Positions 40,030 through 49,266 of a stretch of DNA of 64,000 bases are shown piece after piece. Position numbers and translations under genes: made by a program. Where the stretch lies: contig DASW01000009.1 in assembly GCA_002503985.1 (NCBI GenBank), forward strand, positions 104,344 to 168,343, given 5' to 3'. How positions within the stretch are numbered: position 1 is the stretch's first letter; the number at the start of each line of letters is the position of its first letter. This stretch comes from Thermoplasmata archaeon UBA61. GTDB taxonomy: Archaea; Thermoplasmatota; Thermoplasmata; Lutacidiplasmatales; UBA184. The notes under the pieces are model-generated. The model saw only the letters and a program-made list of their open reading frames with translations. It did not search any database and was not told the origin of the DNA.

Positions 40030-40113
40030 ACCGGGCGGCAGCCCCGGGACGGGAGGCGTACGGTCCGGCGGCGCTAGCCAAGGGCTATGTACGAGCCCCG
40101 GCGTCGTCTCCTC

Positions 40114-40424
40114 GCTAGGCTAGACCGGGGGGTTGGGCGTCCCCTTACACACCGAAACCGTCCTTAGCGGGGGTGACAGGCAGGAGCGACGTTCGGACGA
40201 ACTGTGCGTCTCGTGGCGCCTCGCAGACGCTCTGTTCCGCCGGGCCGCGGGTGTTGCGACGGGCGCTCGGAGGAGCGCCCTAGCGGCTATCCATCACGGG
40301 CATCGGGTCAGGTCCTGACGGGAGCAGCCTTACCGTGACCCGTCGACGCTGGCGGGGCGACGGGGCCGAGGGGCACGCGGGGTCTCCGCGCGGTCCGTCC
40401 GAACGGCAATCCTGCTGGCCTAGC
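40114..40424 (+). ncRNA. signal recognition particle 7S RNA
   Basis: The helix 8 core GTCAGGTCCTGACGGGAGCAGCC near 40308-40330 is the SRP54-binding signature with its tetraloop and asymmetric loop. The ends pair (GCTAGGC 40114-40120 with GCCTAGC 40418-40424), giving about 311 nt, as expected for archaeal SRP RNA with an Alu domain (GGGGGGTTGGGCGTCCCC at the 5' side). GGCTATGTA at 40083-40091 fits its TATA box. Exact ends are estimated to within about 5 bases. Confidence 0.88.
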
Positions 40425-40500
40425 ACCCTCGAGGGGGTTTCCGGCGGCTGCGGGAGCTTTAAATAGGAGGGGGCCGCGTTTTCTCGATGCCGTGCCCGCG

Positions 40501-40794
40501 ATGCATACCTACGTAGACCTCTACTTCACACCCGAGAGCGCATCGCCCCTCGAGCTCTCCGACCGCCTTCGCACGGTCGCCGGCCTTTCGTTCATCATCG
40601 GCTCCCACGACCTCGTCTTCGAGTGGGACTTCGAGCGTGAGTTCCAGGAGCGTCTCGCGAAGATCCACGAGGCGCTCAAGGGGACGGGAGTCCTCTACCG
40701 CGTCGCCACGGTATCGGACGAGCCGGGGTACATCGCGCCAATCCCCTGGCCCCCGCCGATGCCACGCCGGGACCCAGAGCATCCCGGCTTCTGA
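40501..40794 (+). CDS. small conserved-looking protein, unknown function
   Basis: 97 aa. MHTYVDLYFTPESASPLELS, GLSFIIGSHDLVFEWDFERE and a Pro-rich tail (PIPWPPPMPRRDPEHPGF). The alpha/beta layout could be a small ACT- or ferredoxin-like fold, but no family is recognised. TATA CTTTAAATA at 40457-40465 gives a transcript start near 40488; ATG 40501 or GTG 40492 are both possible. It ends five bases before an ORB-like repeat. Confidence 0.6.
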   Translation: MHTYVDLYFTPESASPLELSDRLRTVAGLSFIIGSHDLVFEWDFEREFQERLAKIHEALKGTGVLYRVATVSDEPGYIAPIPWPPPMPRRDPEHPGF

Positions 40795-40799
40795 GCGGT

Positions 40800-40826
40800 C
40801 CCCCACCCCTCCATTTCCACTGGAGA
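40800..40826 (-). repeat. 27-bp ORB-like repeat
   Basis: Minus strand: CTCCAGTGGAAATGGAG followed by GGGGTGGGGG. 25 of 27 identical to 9454-9480 and 23 of 27 to 41391-41417 (opposite orientation). Dyad plus G-run fits an archaeal Orc1/Cdc6 origin recognition box. Confidence 0.6.
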
Positions 40827-40831
40827 GTTCT

Positions 40832-41287
40832 CTACCAGCCCTCGTCCCCGGGGTCCACGGCATCGCGCTCTAGGACGGCCCGTCGCGCGGGTGGAATCTC
40901 GCGTTTCTCTCCTTTCGAGTAGTCATAGACGACGCTGACGGTCCGGCCGCGAGCGGTCACGGACGTTCCGGCGTGGGTGAAGCGGTAGAGTAGAGTGAAG
41001 CTCGTGCGACCGAGCGGACGGGCGGGTGCGACCTCGCCGACGAGCTCGGCACCGTACGGAACAGGAGCGAGGTAGCGGCAGGCAGCTTCGGCGACGATGA
41101 GGTCGATCTGGGTGGGGTCGGTGCTGGAGAGCAAGGGCAGATAGTAGTCGCAACGAAGCGTTTCCATGTAGACGAAGTACGAGGCGTGGTTGAGGTGGTT
41201 CAGTACGTCGAGGTCATGGTACGGTACGTAGAAGCGTCGGGAGACGGGCCACGGGTGTCCGTGGGCCGGTGGAGCCGGTAATGGCAT
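40832..41287 (-). CDS. acyl-CoA thioesterase, hotdog fold (4-hydroxybenzoyl-CoA thioesterase type)
   Basis: 151 aa. RFYVPYHDLDVLNHLNHASY carries the catalytic Asp of the YbgC/4HBT family (Y-x-D-x-D-x-x-x-H-x-N-H). ACRYLAPVPYGAELVGEVAP and TSFTLLYRFTHAGTSVTARG continue the hotdog. Substrate unknown. The leaderless ATG lies about 26 bases from the symmetrical TATA box shared with glyA. Confidence 0.85.
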   Translation of the reverse strand: MPLPAPPAHGHPWPVSRRFYVPYHDLDVLNHLNHASYFVYMETLRCDYYLPLLSSTDPTQIDLIVAEAACRYLAPVPYGAELVGEVAPARPLGRTSFTLLYRFTHAGTSVTARGRTVSVVYDYSKGEKREIPPARRAVLERDAVDPGDEGW

Positions 41288-41311
41288 GTTATGGTGGGAA
41301 CGGCCACGGTC

Positions 41312-41320
41312 CCTATATGG
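41312..41320. promoter_or_regulatory. symmetrical TATA box shared by thioesterase and glyA
   Basis: CCTATATGG reads as a TATA box on both strands. Minus transcripts would start near 41288 (at the thioesterase ATG) and plus transcripts near 41343 (23 bases before the first glyA ATG). Confidence 0.5.
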
Positions 41321-41365
41321 CCTCGAGGAGGTACGGGCCTCCAGTCACTTCCGAAGTGGGGAATC

Positions 41366-42742
41366 ATGGCAGGACAGAGGGCACGACCCGTTTCCAGTGG
41401 TAGTGGGGGGGTGGGGGGGTCCGCGGTCCCGACCGCGAACCCGGGGGAGATGGCCGCCACGGTCACCCGCGTCCGCGACGCGGTCCGTCGCCACTCCCTG
41501 CGCTTCGAGCGGGCGATCCCGCTCATCGCGAGCGAGAACCTCCTCTCCCCGTACGCGAAAGAGCTGCTGATCAGCGACTTCCATTCCCGGTACGCCGAAG
41601 GGCTTCCCGGGGAGCGGTACTACGAAGGCAACGAGCAGGTCGACGAGGTCGAGGAGATATGCCTCGCGCTCGCGAAGCGTCTCTTCCGGTGCTCGTTCGC
41701 GGACGTTCGCCCGACGTCCGGCACGGTCGCCAACATGGCGGTCCTGAAGGCGCTCACCGAACCGGGCGACCTCGTCGGGACGAGCCGCCTCGCGGACGGG
41801 GCCCACATCTCGAGCGCGTCGTTCGGCGCGTTCGGTCTGCGCGGCGTGAAGCCCGTCTACTACGCGTGGGACGCAGAGCGAATGACGATCGACGTCGCGC
41901 GCACCCGTGAGATTCTGAGGGCGGTCCGGCCGAAGGTCTGCCTGTTCGGCCTCTCGCTCTTCCTGTTCCCCATGCCGCTCGACGAGCTACGGCCCACGCT
42001 CGAAGAGATCGGCGCCCGCGGCTGGTACGATGCCGCGCACGTCCTCGGCCTCATCGGCGGGGGCGAGTTCCAGGACCCGCTCCACGAAGGGTGCACGGTG
42101 ATGAGCGCCTCCACCCACAAGACGCTCCCCGGCCCCCAGCACGGGATCCTGCTCGGCTCGATGGAGGACTCGGAGGTCGTGAGGCGCCTCCAAGGCGGCG
42201 CGTTCCCCGGCGTGACGAGCAACCACCACCTGAACGCGATGGCCGCGCTCGCGGTCAGCCTCGCCGAGCACATCGAGTTCGGGCGGGAGTACGCCCGGCA
42301 GACCGTCGCGAACGCGCGAGCCCTTGCCCAGGCCCTCCACGACCGCGGGTTCGACGTCCTCGCGCCCAACCTCGGGTTCACTCGCTCCCACACGATCGCC
42401 GTGCGCGTCGAGAAGGAAGGCGGGGGCGAACGGGTGGCGAAGCGCCTCGCGGACTCGGGGATCATCTCGAACAAGAACCTCCTTCCCGGCGACAAGAGCC
42501 CGAAGCACCCGGGCGGCCTCCGCCTTGGCACCCCGGAGGTCACCCGTCTCGGGATGCGCGAGAAGGAGATGGAACGGATCGCCGAGCTGTTCGAGGACCT
42601 GCTCCACCGCGGGAAGTCCGAGGCGGAGGTCGCGCGCGCGGCCGCGGAGCTCAAGAGCGGTTTCACGACGCTCAAGTTCTGCTTCGGCGCGGGCGAGGCG
42701 GCGTACCGCTACTACGACCTCGTCGGTCGGGAACCGTCCTAA
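41366..42742 (+). CDS. glyA: serine hydroxymethyltransferase
   Basis: About 458 aa from the ATG at 41366, or 430 from the ATG at 41450, where relatives usually begin (25 residues before LIASEN). Makes glycine and a one-carbon unit from serine with PLP. AIPLIASENLLSPYAKELLI, YAEGLPGERYYEGNEQVDEV, FADVRPTSGTVANMAVLKAL, and the PLP lysine in VMSASTHKTLPGPQHGILLG. If 41366 is used, an ORB-like repeat (41391-41417) is translated as SSGSGGVGGS. Confidence 0.93.
   Translation: MAGQRARPVSSGSGGVGGSAVPTANPGEMAATVTRVRDAVRRHSLRFERAIPLIASENLLSPYAKELLISDFHSRYAEGLPGERYYEGNEQVDEVEEICLALAKRLFRCSFADVRPTSGTVANMAVLKALTEPGDLVGTSRLADGAHISSASFGAFGLRGVKPVYYAWDAERMTIDVARTREILRAVRPKVCLFGLSLFLFPMPLDELRPTLEEIGARGWYDAAHVLGLIGGGEFQDPLHEGCTVMSASTHKTLPGPQHGILLGSMEDSEVVRRLQGGAFPGVTSNHHLNAMAALAVSLAEHIEFGREYARQTVANARALAQALHDRGFDVLAPNLGFTRSHTIAVRVEKEGGGERVAKRLADSGIISNKNLLPGDKSPKHPGGLRLGTPEVTRLGMREKEMERIAELFEDLLHRGKSEAEVARAAAELKSGFTTLKFCFGAGEAAYRYYDLVGREPS
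41391..41417 (+). repeat. 27-bp ORB-like repeat, inverted relative to 40800
   Basis: TTTCCAGTGGTAGTGGGGGG and following G-run; 23 of 27 positions match the minus strand of 40800-40826. The two copies flank the thioesterase gene and shared TATA with G-runs pointing outward. Confidence 0.5.
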
Positions 42743-42762
42743 CGCACGCACGAACTAACTAC

Positions 42763-44082
42763 CTACGGCGCTCCCTCACGTTCGTCGTCCTCGACCGCGG
42801 CGTCGCGGCGGGCGATCCCTTCCTCGAGCGCGGCCTCGTCGAGCGTGACCCTCGGCTCTCGGCTCCGCCGTTCGGCGAGAGCGAACCGGGCCCGCCCTCC
42901 CTCCCCAAGGGTGACGGTGAGGGTCCCGTCGGTCACGAGGGACGCGAGCCAATCGGCGAGGGCGGGGGGCGCGGGAGGCGGCTCCCACGCGTCCTCGATC
43001 TCGGGGAGCCCGAGCGAGCCCGCCTGCCGGACGAGGTCGACGATCGTCTCCCGGCCTTCGGCCAGCCGACGGAGCTCCTCCTCCCCTTCGGTGATAGTGG
43101 GGGACGGGCGGGCCCGGCCCCCGAGCAGGAGGGACCCCATCCCGAGGGCGGCGCCGACCGCGAGCAGCGTGGCCGCCACGAGGACGAGAGGAGAGAGCGA
43201 TGCGGTCGGAGCCGATGCCGAGCTCGCGGGCGCAGCCACCGGGACCGGGCCGAGGAGCACGGTGTGGGCCTCGTCCGTGACCTCCCAGGTCCCGTTCCCC
43301 GGTCCGGGGGCCGAGTAGTTCACCCACGCCCCCGTCGTGCCCTCCATTGTCCAGGTCACCGGCACGAACGCTTGGCTCACCGAGGGGCCGCTTGAGTACT
43401 CGACGATGAGGAACGCCCCCGGCGTCGGGTCGCCGAACCGGTCGCGGACGTGCCAGAACGTGTCGTTCGACCGCACGCTCTGGACCGGTTGGCCGTGGTC
43501 GTAGAGGACGAGGTGGTCGAGGTCGGGAAGGACCGTGAGCGCGACGGGGTCGGGTCGGGTCGGGAGGAGCGGACCGGAGAGCTGGACGGTTACCGGGACG
43601 GCGGAGGTGACGCTCACGGTCAGGTTCAGCACCCCGGCCGTCCACGCGGCGGAGGGGACCGAAAACGTCCCATTCGCCCCCCGGACGAGAGGCCCTGTCG
43701 TCGACCCGTTCACCCAAGCGGGCACGCTCGAGCCGTTGACGCTGTTCGTGACCGTGAGCTCGCCTTCGGCGGCGAAAGTGGGCACCCGGGCGCGACCCGA
43801 GTCGAGAGCCTGCCAGGCGAACACCGTCGGCATGCCCACCTCGACCTCCGCCGGGGCGGACCCCAGTTCCCGGATCGAGGTCGCGATCCCCGCGTCGCGG
43901 AGGGGGCCATCCCGGGACGATAGGTGGGTCGCGAGCGGCGGCGACCCGTCCGCGGTGCGCGCGCTCGGGCCGGTGAGAAGCGCGAGCGGCAGGACGGTAG
44001 CGACGAGGAGAGCGAGCGCGACGAACGCGAGGAGAGCGGTTCGATGCGGTGGGTTGCCGAAGAGCGGTCGGACGACGGTCAC
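42763..44082 (-). CDS. membrane protein with extracellular beta domain and cytoplasmic winged-helix-like tail
   Basis: 439 aa. N-terminal helix about 16-36 (ALLAFVALALLVATVLPLAL), a Thr/Ser/Val-rich extracellular region of about 240 residues, a second helix about 293-318 (LVLVAATLLAVGAALGMGSL), then a charged cytoplasmic domain (EEELRRLAEGRETIVDLVRQ, EIEDAWEPPPAPPALADWLA, VTDGTLTVTLGEGGRARFAL) that looks like a winged helix. Possibly a one-component membrane sensor. Family not recognised. GTG start with GGGAGCGGGAG upstream. Confidence 0.6.
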   Translation of the reverse strand: MTVVRPLFGNPPHRTALLAFVALALLVATVLPLALLTGPSARTADGSPPLATHLSSRDGPLRDAGIATSIRELGSAPAEVEVGMPTVFAWQALDSGRARVPTFAAEGELTVTNSVNGSSVPAWVNGSTTGPLVRGANGTFSVPSAAWTAGVLNLTVSVTSAVPVTVQLSGPLLPTRPDPVALTVLPDLDHLVLYDHGQPVQSVRSNDTFWHVRDRFGDPTPGAFLIVEYSSGPSVSQAFVPVTWTMEGTTGAWVNYSAPGPGNGTWEVTDEAHTVLLGPVPVAAPASSASAPTASLSPLVLVAATLLAVGAALGMGSLLLGGRARPSPTITEGEEELRRLAEGRETIVDLVRQAGSLGLPEIEDAWEPPPAPPALADWLASLVTDGTLTVTLGEGGRARFALAERRSREPRVTLDEAALEEGIARRDAAVEDDEREGAP

Positions 44083-44224
44083 CCGAGCTCCCGCTCCCCT
44101 CGGACCGGGGAGCCGACGCGCAAGTCGTGCCGAGCCGCTTAACGGTATCGTCGTTCCGGGGCAGAGCGGTACTTGCGACGCGAGGCGGCCGGCGGTCTCT
44201 TAGGGGACGTCGCTTCCCGTCCGC

Positions 44225-45133
44225 GTGCGTTCCCCTACGGTCACCTCGATCATCCCTCCCCGTCTCGCGTCGCTTCCCGCCGAACGGGAGCAGCTCGAGT
44301 ACTCCTCCCGGTCAATCGTTATCACCGAGGACGGCGACCGCCTCCTCCGAGCGTGGGGGACGCCGGACGAGCCGTGGGTCCTGTCGGTCGAGCCGAGGGG
44401 GGAGCGCTGGCGCGTCGAGGCGTGGGGAGCCGACGGGCCGACCGCTCGGGTCGCGGCGCGCGCGCTGTTCTCGCTCGACCATCCGATCGAGGAGTTCTAC
44501 CGCCTCGTCCGGGCCGAAGCGACCCTGCGGGGCACCGACCGTCGGTTCCGCGGCCTGCGTGTCCCTCGGGACGCGCATGTCTACGAGGCGCTTATCCACG
44601 CGATTCTCGGCCAGCAGCTCTCGGTGCGCGCCGCGAACACGATGAAGGAGCGCCTGCTCGAACGCACGGGAGCGTTCCTGGAGGCGAACGGGGTCGAGGT
44701 CCCGAGGGTACCGACCCCGAAGGAGCTGCACTCGCTCGGCGTCCCCGGGCTCCGGTCGACCGGATTGAGCGGCGTGAAGAGCCGTTCGCTGCTCGCCCTC
44801 GCCGCGGCCGTCGAGGACGGCTCGCTCCCTTCAGACGGGCTCGCCACGCTCCCGATCGAGACCGCGGTCGAGAGCCTCGACCGGCTGCCCGGGGTCGGTC
44901 GTTGGACGGCGGAGAACGCGTTATTGCGCGGGGTCGGTCGCACCGACGTCTTCATCGCCGGGGACCTCGGGGTGCGCGTCGCGCTGGAGGAGTACGGCGT
45001 GCTCCGGCGTTCCGCCCCCGAGGAACGGGCCCGGGCGTGGGCCGAACGGAACTACCCCGGCTGGGGCAGCTATGCCACCCTCTACCTCTGGCGGAAGCTC
45101 GTGGCCGACCGAGCGGCGGCCGAGTCGGGCTGA
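44225..45133 (+). CDS. alkA: DNA-3-methyladenine glycosylase II (AlkA-type HhH-GPD)
   Basis: 302 aa. Base-excision repair of alkylated purines. The N-terminal beta domain precedes HVYEALIHAILGQQLSVRAA (I-L-x-Q-Q-x-S), SLDRLPGVGRWTAENALLRG (HhH) and DVFIAGDLGVRVALEEYGVL with the catalytic Asp. No Fe-S loop, as expected for AlkA. GTG start; TATA-like CTCTTAGG near 44196-44203. Confidence 0.9.
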   Translation: MRSPTVTSIIPPRLASLPAEREQLEYSSRSIVITEDGDRLLRAWGTPDEPWVLSVEPRGERWRVEAWGADGPTARVAARALFSLDHPIEEFYRLVRAEATLRGTDRRFRGLRVPRDAHVYEALIHAILGQQLSVRAANTMKERLLERTGAFLEANGVEVPRVPTPKELHSLGVPGLRSTGLSGVKSRSLLALAAAVEDGSLPSDGLATLPIETAVESLDRLPGVGRWTAENALLRGVGRTDVFIAGDLGVRVALEEYGVLRRSAPEERARAWAERNYPGWGSYATLYLWRKLVADRAAAESG

Positions 45134-45164
45134 CCCGACGCGTTCCGCACCGTGGAGATGGCGC

Positions 45165-45704
45165 CTACGTCGGGGTCGGCTCGGAAGGCGGCCCTCGGAG
45201 CGGGAAGGTCGCGACGGTCCGGTGGGTCGCCCCGCGCGGGGAAAGCTCGCTCTCCTTGAGGACGAACTCGCCGACCCGAAATCGACGAGGCGCGGGCGCC
45301 GGAACGGTCCCGGCGAGGAGTTCCACCGCGCGCCGGTGGTCGGTCGCCGAGCGCACCCGGAACAGGGTGAGATGCGGAGCGAACGACGGCCGTCGGGTCG
45401 GCTCTCCCTCGTCCGCGAGAACCTCGTGAACGCGGTTCGCGAGTCGGGTCAGCTCGCTCGCGCCTTGGGTCACGCCCACCCACACGACCCGCGCTCGCTC
45501 GGGCGTGGGGAACGCCCCGACCCCTTCGAGCGTGGCGTCGAACGGGGCGGTGGCCGCTCCCACCGGGGTGAGGGCCTCGACGATCGGTCCGACCCTCTCC
45601 CTCGGGACCTCCCCCAGGAAGAGAAGGGTGAGATGCTCCGGAGCCGGACCCCGGTGGGCCTCCCCGGAACCGGAGGGGACCTCCACCGCCACGAACGCGC
45701 GCAC
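45165..45704 (-). CDS. thpR: RNA 2',3'-cyclic phosphodiesterase (ThpR/2'-5' RNA ligase family)
   Basis: 179 aa from the GTG at 45704. VRAFVAVEVPSG opens the 2H phosphoesterase fold, and the two H-x-T-x motifs are EHLTLLFLGEVP and APHLTLFRVRSA. Acts on 2',3'-cyclic phosphate RNA ends. 25 bases separate it from the ATPase gene upstream, so they may be co-transcribed. Confidence 0.92.
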   Translation of the reverse strand: MRAFVAVEVPSGSGEAHRGPAPEHLTLLFLGEVPRERVGPIVEALTPVGAATAPFDATLEGVGAFPTPERARVVWVGVTQGASELTRLANRVHEVLADEGEPTRRPSFAPHLTLFRVRSATDHRRAVELLAGTVPAPAPRRFRVGEFVLKESELSPRGATHRTVATFPLRGPPSEPTPT

Positions 45705-45729
45705 GGCGCGGTCGAACGAGCGCTCGCAC

Positions 45730-48307
45730 TTACGTGTTCGTTTCCCGGGGGCGCTCCGTCGACCCGGGCGGGAGGCAGAGCGTCCAGACCTGCGCCCGGT
45801 CCACGCCGAGCCCCATCGCACGGAGGACGGAGCGCACGCGGCGAGCGCGGCGAGCGTCGCCGACCACGAACAGGACGAACGCCCCCCGGCGGAGCGCCTT
45901 CCGGACCCCGTGACGCACCCGCTCGGGTCGCAGCGCACCCGAGACCTCGGCCTCGACGTAGACGTCCCGGCCGTGGAAGAACCTCCAGGCCCAACCCTGA
46001 CGCGCCCGCTCGACCTCCGCCGCGAGGTCGGCCGGCACGCAGGCCTCGTACGGGCCGGGAAGCTGGCGGAGCCGCGCGTCCGGGAGGGTCGTGTCGAACC
46101 GTCCCTGCCGGAGGATCTCGAGGCGATACCCTCGACGAGCGAGCCGACGGAACACCGTCATGAGCAGGGCGCGGTGCTCCGCGGTCTCTCGGGTCGCCTC
46201 GGTCGGTGCGGTGAGCCCGAGCCGCCGCTCGCCCGCCGCGGTCAGACGGAGACCTTCCGCGCTTTCACGGACATAGCCGTCCCGGAAGACCGTCACGAGG
46301 CGGTTGGAGAGCAGGGCCGGGTCGGGACCCGACCCCGGAAGGGTCGCCGCGGCGGCTACGACGTTCTCTCGTCGCAGGGTCGAGCCCGATTCTGCGCTCG
46401 AGAGAACGGCCAGTAGGAGGCGCTCGGTCGCGTCGTCCATCCCATCGTTTTCCCCGGTACCGGCCGTGCCGTCCCCGAACTCGCGTCGGGTCGTCTCGAC
46501 CGCCTCCTTCCACACCATCGGGTCGCTTACGGGCGGAGAGCCCTCGGCGACGGTCGGACGCACCCCGTCGGAGAGCGGGTCCAGCACCATGGCCTGACCG
46601 GTCGGGAGGTTCGGGAGCAGTTCGGCCGCGTCAGTGGGTCCCAGTCCCAGCCATGCTCCGACCTCCACGGCCGAAGCGCGAGGAACGCGGAACGCGACGA
46701 ACCCGCGGAGCGCACCGCGCGCGGCGTTCTGCACCTCACGGGCGAGCCGGTCGGGATACTGCGTTGCGACCACCGTCCGGAGGCCGAACTTGCGGCCTTC
46801 GGTGAGGATCTCGGCGACCAGCCGGGGGGAGATGGCGTGCACTTCGTCGAGAACGACCGACACCGGGACCGGGCGTCCCCGCCGTTCTGCGGTGGCGGCG
46901 ACCCCTAGGTAGATCCGGCCGAGCACGAGCGTCGCCGCGAACGCCGCCGCCTCAGGCCCCAGGCTCGCGAACGGCAATCGTACGAGGAGAGAGCGTCCCT
47001 CGGTGAGCAGCGCCTCGACCGGCAGGCCCCCCTCCTCCGGGGCCAGGAGATCCCGCAGGGCGGGCACGAGCACAACCTTCGAAAGCCGGGTCGAGGCCGA
47101 CCAGAGGAACTCGGGGTTCCGGCGCACCACCGGTGAGAGCTCGTCCAGGAACCGGGCGAGCTCGAGCGACCGCGTCGCGAGTCGAGCCGCGTCCCTTCGG
47201 TCGGGATTCGTGAGCAGGTCGTAGAGGTCGGTGAGGGTCCCTCCTGTCTCGAGCGCGAGCCGGACGAAGGTGTCGAAGATCCTCTCGAGCCGGAACCCCC
47301 AGTAGAGGTCGGTGCCGTCCGGGCTCAGGCGCTTCAGGGCGGCGACCAGGTGCGCCGCGGCCCGGTCTCGGGACCCGTCTGCCGCGAGCGCCGCGATTCC
47401 CGGTACGGGAGGCAGGGTCGCGTCGACCGCCACCACTCGACTCCGGGACTCCGGCGGAAGCCGACCGAGGATCGCCGGAGCCAGGTCTCCGTGCAGGTCG
47501 ACCACGACCACGGACCCTGCGTGACGCACCACCCCCGCGGCCCAGCGGGCGAGGTACGTCGTCTTCCCGGCCCCCGACGCCCCGAGGACGATCGCCGGGG
47601 TCTCCACCGGGCGCTCCATCAGCCCGGAGTCGCCCGGTTCGAGGGAGAGGACCGACCGCGCGGCGACAGGGGGGGGGTCGCTCAAACCAGCCGTCGGGCG
47701 GGATCGTACGGAGGCCCCCGCGTCTCCAGTCGCGTTGGGACCCCAGGCGACCGCCACGAAACGTCGCCGGGAGGCCCACCCGGAGGCTCCACTCGGCCGC
47801 GACCGCCGACCCGAGTGCCTGCCATCGTCGGTCGGCCTCGGCGTTCGACCGGGCCGCGAACCGGAACCGCCGGGCCAGCCAGAGGGTGCCGTGTCCGGCC
47901 GGCAACCAGAACGTCTGGAGTCCGAGCCAGCTCTCCGGGCCGAGCCCCGAGCCGACCCCAACACGGTCGACGATCGTTCTCTCCTCACCGGGGAGGCGAC
48001 TTCGCACTTCCCCCAGCCGCACCACGCAACCCGTTCGCTCGTACGGGAACCGAGGAGGCGGGGTCGGCGACGGAGCGCCACACTCCTCGACACGGACGGA
48101 GGCGCCGGCGAGGCTCTTTCGGAGAAGGTCGACGATCTCCGCCGGTCGAACGGTGACCCTTCGGAGCGATCCTTCGAACGCTCCCTCGACCAGGACGGCG
48201 GCCGGGGGCGGGGCCGAGGCGATGAGCCGCGCGAGCTCGCCGTACCATTGCCGCCGTCGTGAGGGAGACCCGCGGCAGAGGACCGTGACCGTACGGGTGG
48301 TGCTCAC
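45730..48307 (-). CDS. HerA/VirB4-like P-loop ATPase gene interrupted by a 1-base frame change in a C9 tract
   Basis: About 858 codons if joined. The first part (GTG 48307 to about 47677) encodes VTVLCRGSPSRRRQWYGELA...GVGSGLGPESWLGLQTFWLP...LRTIPPDGWFERPPP, with good coding character. The second part (about 47676 to 45730), one base out of frame, encodes the ATPase: AIVLGASGAGKTTYLARWAA (Walker A), SVVVVDLHGDLAPAILGRLP, VPVSVVLDEVHAISPRLVAE (Walker B), EGRKFGLRTVVATQYPDRLA and a C-terminal winged-helix-like tail. The frames meet at nine consecutive G on the plus strand (47669-47677); eight would join them. The GTG overlaps the upstream gene's TGA. Likely a DNA-translocating or processing ATPase. 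Confidence 0.7.
47669..47677. repeat. G9/C9 homopolymer at the frame junction
   Basis: Nine G on the plus strand (nine C in the gene's sense strand), the point where the two halves of the ATPase gene change frame. It could be slippage-prone DNA, a sequencing or assembly error, or a programmed +1 shift. Confidence 0.75.
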
Positions 48308-48696
48308 GGTCGGGCGCCGGCCGTCGCCCGTTCCACGAGGGCATCGACCTCCGCGCGAAAGCTCGCTAGCCCGTTCACGCGGGCGAACTCGTGCAGCACC
48401 GCGGTGGAAACGAGGTGCGGCACGGCCCGGTCGCATTCCCAAAGGCGGACGAGCCAGAGGAGCCGTCCGTCCGGGTAGCGGTAGAGGCGTGCGCGGGGAT
48501 GGTACGGGCCGGCGATCGGGAGCCGGAGCTCTCCGACCTTCCGCACGTGCGGGGCTGCGCCTTCGGGAAGGGGTAGGCTTGGAACGGGTTCGGGAGGCGT
48601 TAGGACGATGCGCTCGGCATCCAAGGTTTCCAAAACTCCACCGCCCCTCCCGCGGGTCCCGGGCGGGACGGACTCGTGCGACGGGAGGCCCCCCAT
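48304..48696 (-). CDS. small protein upstream of the ATPase, unknown function
   Basis: Up to 130 aa. IVLTPPEPVPSLPLPEGAAP, GPYHPRARLYRYPDGRLLWL and VRLWECDRAVPHLVSTAVLH. No family recognised. The stop TGA overlaps the GTG of the ATPase gene (GTGA), so the two are translationally coupled and probably work together. The ATG at 48696 is the longest choice; a TTG at 48633 with GGTGGAG before it may be the real start, because the first 21 residues look non-coding. Confidence 0.55.
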   Translation of the reverse strand: MGGLPSHESVPPGTRGRGGGVLETLDAERIVLTPPEPVPSLPLPEGAAPHVRKVGELRLPIAGPYHPRARLYRYPDGRLLWLVRLWECDRAVPHLVSTAVLHEFARVNGLASFRAEVDALVERATAGARP

Positions 48697-49266
48697 TCAG
48701 AGAGCCCGGGAACCCCCTCCCCAGGACCCACCCTGCGGCCGGAGCGCCGTAAGGCTGGGGAAGGAGCGCTCCGGCGATCGGCCGGGAAGACGCTCAGGAC
48801 CGGCGCACCACCCCGCGGTTAGGGCGACCGACGCTTCCGGCCGGGCGTCCGCTCGCGGGAGGCGTCCTCGAAGGACCCCTCGTCCTTCGGGGCGACGCCG
48901 GTCACTGGGCGGTTAGAGCCGGGAACGGTACGCGGAGCGGGAGACCGTGGGATCGGCCTCGGGGTCCGGGGCGCGTTCGGCTCGGGGGTGAGGGCGAGGC
49001 ATGTCGGGGTCCGTCGGAGTCCGCGGGAAAACCAATCGGTCGAACGCGGAGTGAGGCGGAGGGGGCGACGCGCGACGCCATGGGGTATCGTGCCGCGACC
49101 GCTCCCGGGGGTTAGGTCGGTTTACCGGGTGGTGAACACTGAACGGTGAGGGGGAGCAGGTTCGCAGTACGGCCCAGCAACGAGCCCGCGGGTCGGAGTG
49201 TCGAAAAGCTCATCGAAATCCGGCGCAGTACTGTCGACCCCGAGTCGTGCGATTCCGAGTCGACCC
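48697..49266. other. 570-base gene-free region with strong RNA-like folds
   Basis: No convincing protein gene on either strand. Three strong stems lie in the left part: CCGGAGCGC 48739-48747 with GCGCTCCGG 48766-48774; CGGCCGGGAAG 48779-48789 with CTTCCGGCCGG 48834-48844; CGAAGGAC 48869-48876 with GTCCTTCG 48882-48889. This density suggests a structured RNA such as RNase P RNA, but the conserved P4 boxes of RNase P RNA could not be found on either strand. Promoter and strand are undecided. Confidence 0.35.

Noticed and set aside
48697..49266. RNase P RNA
   Set aside because: Fold density fits, but the conserved P4-forming boxes could not be found on either strand, so no name was given.
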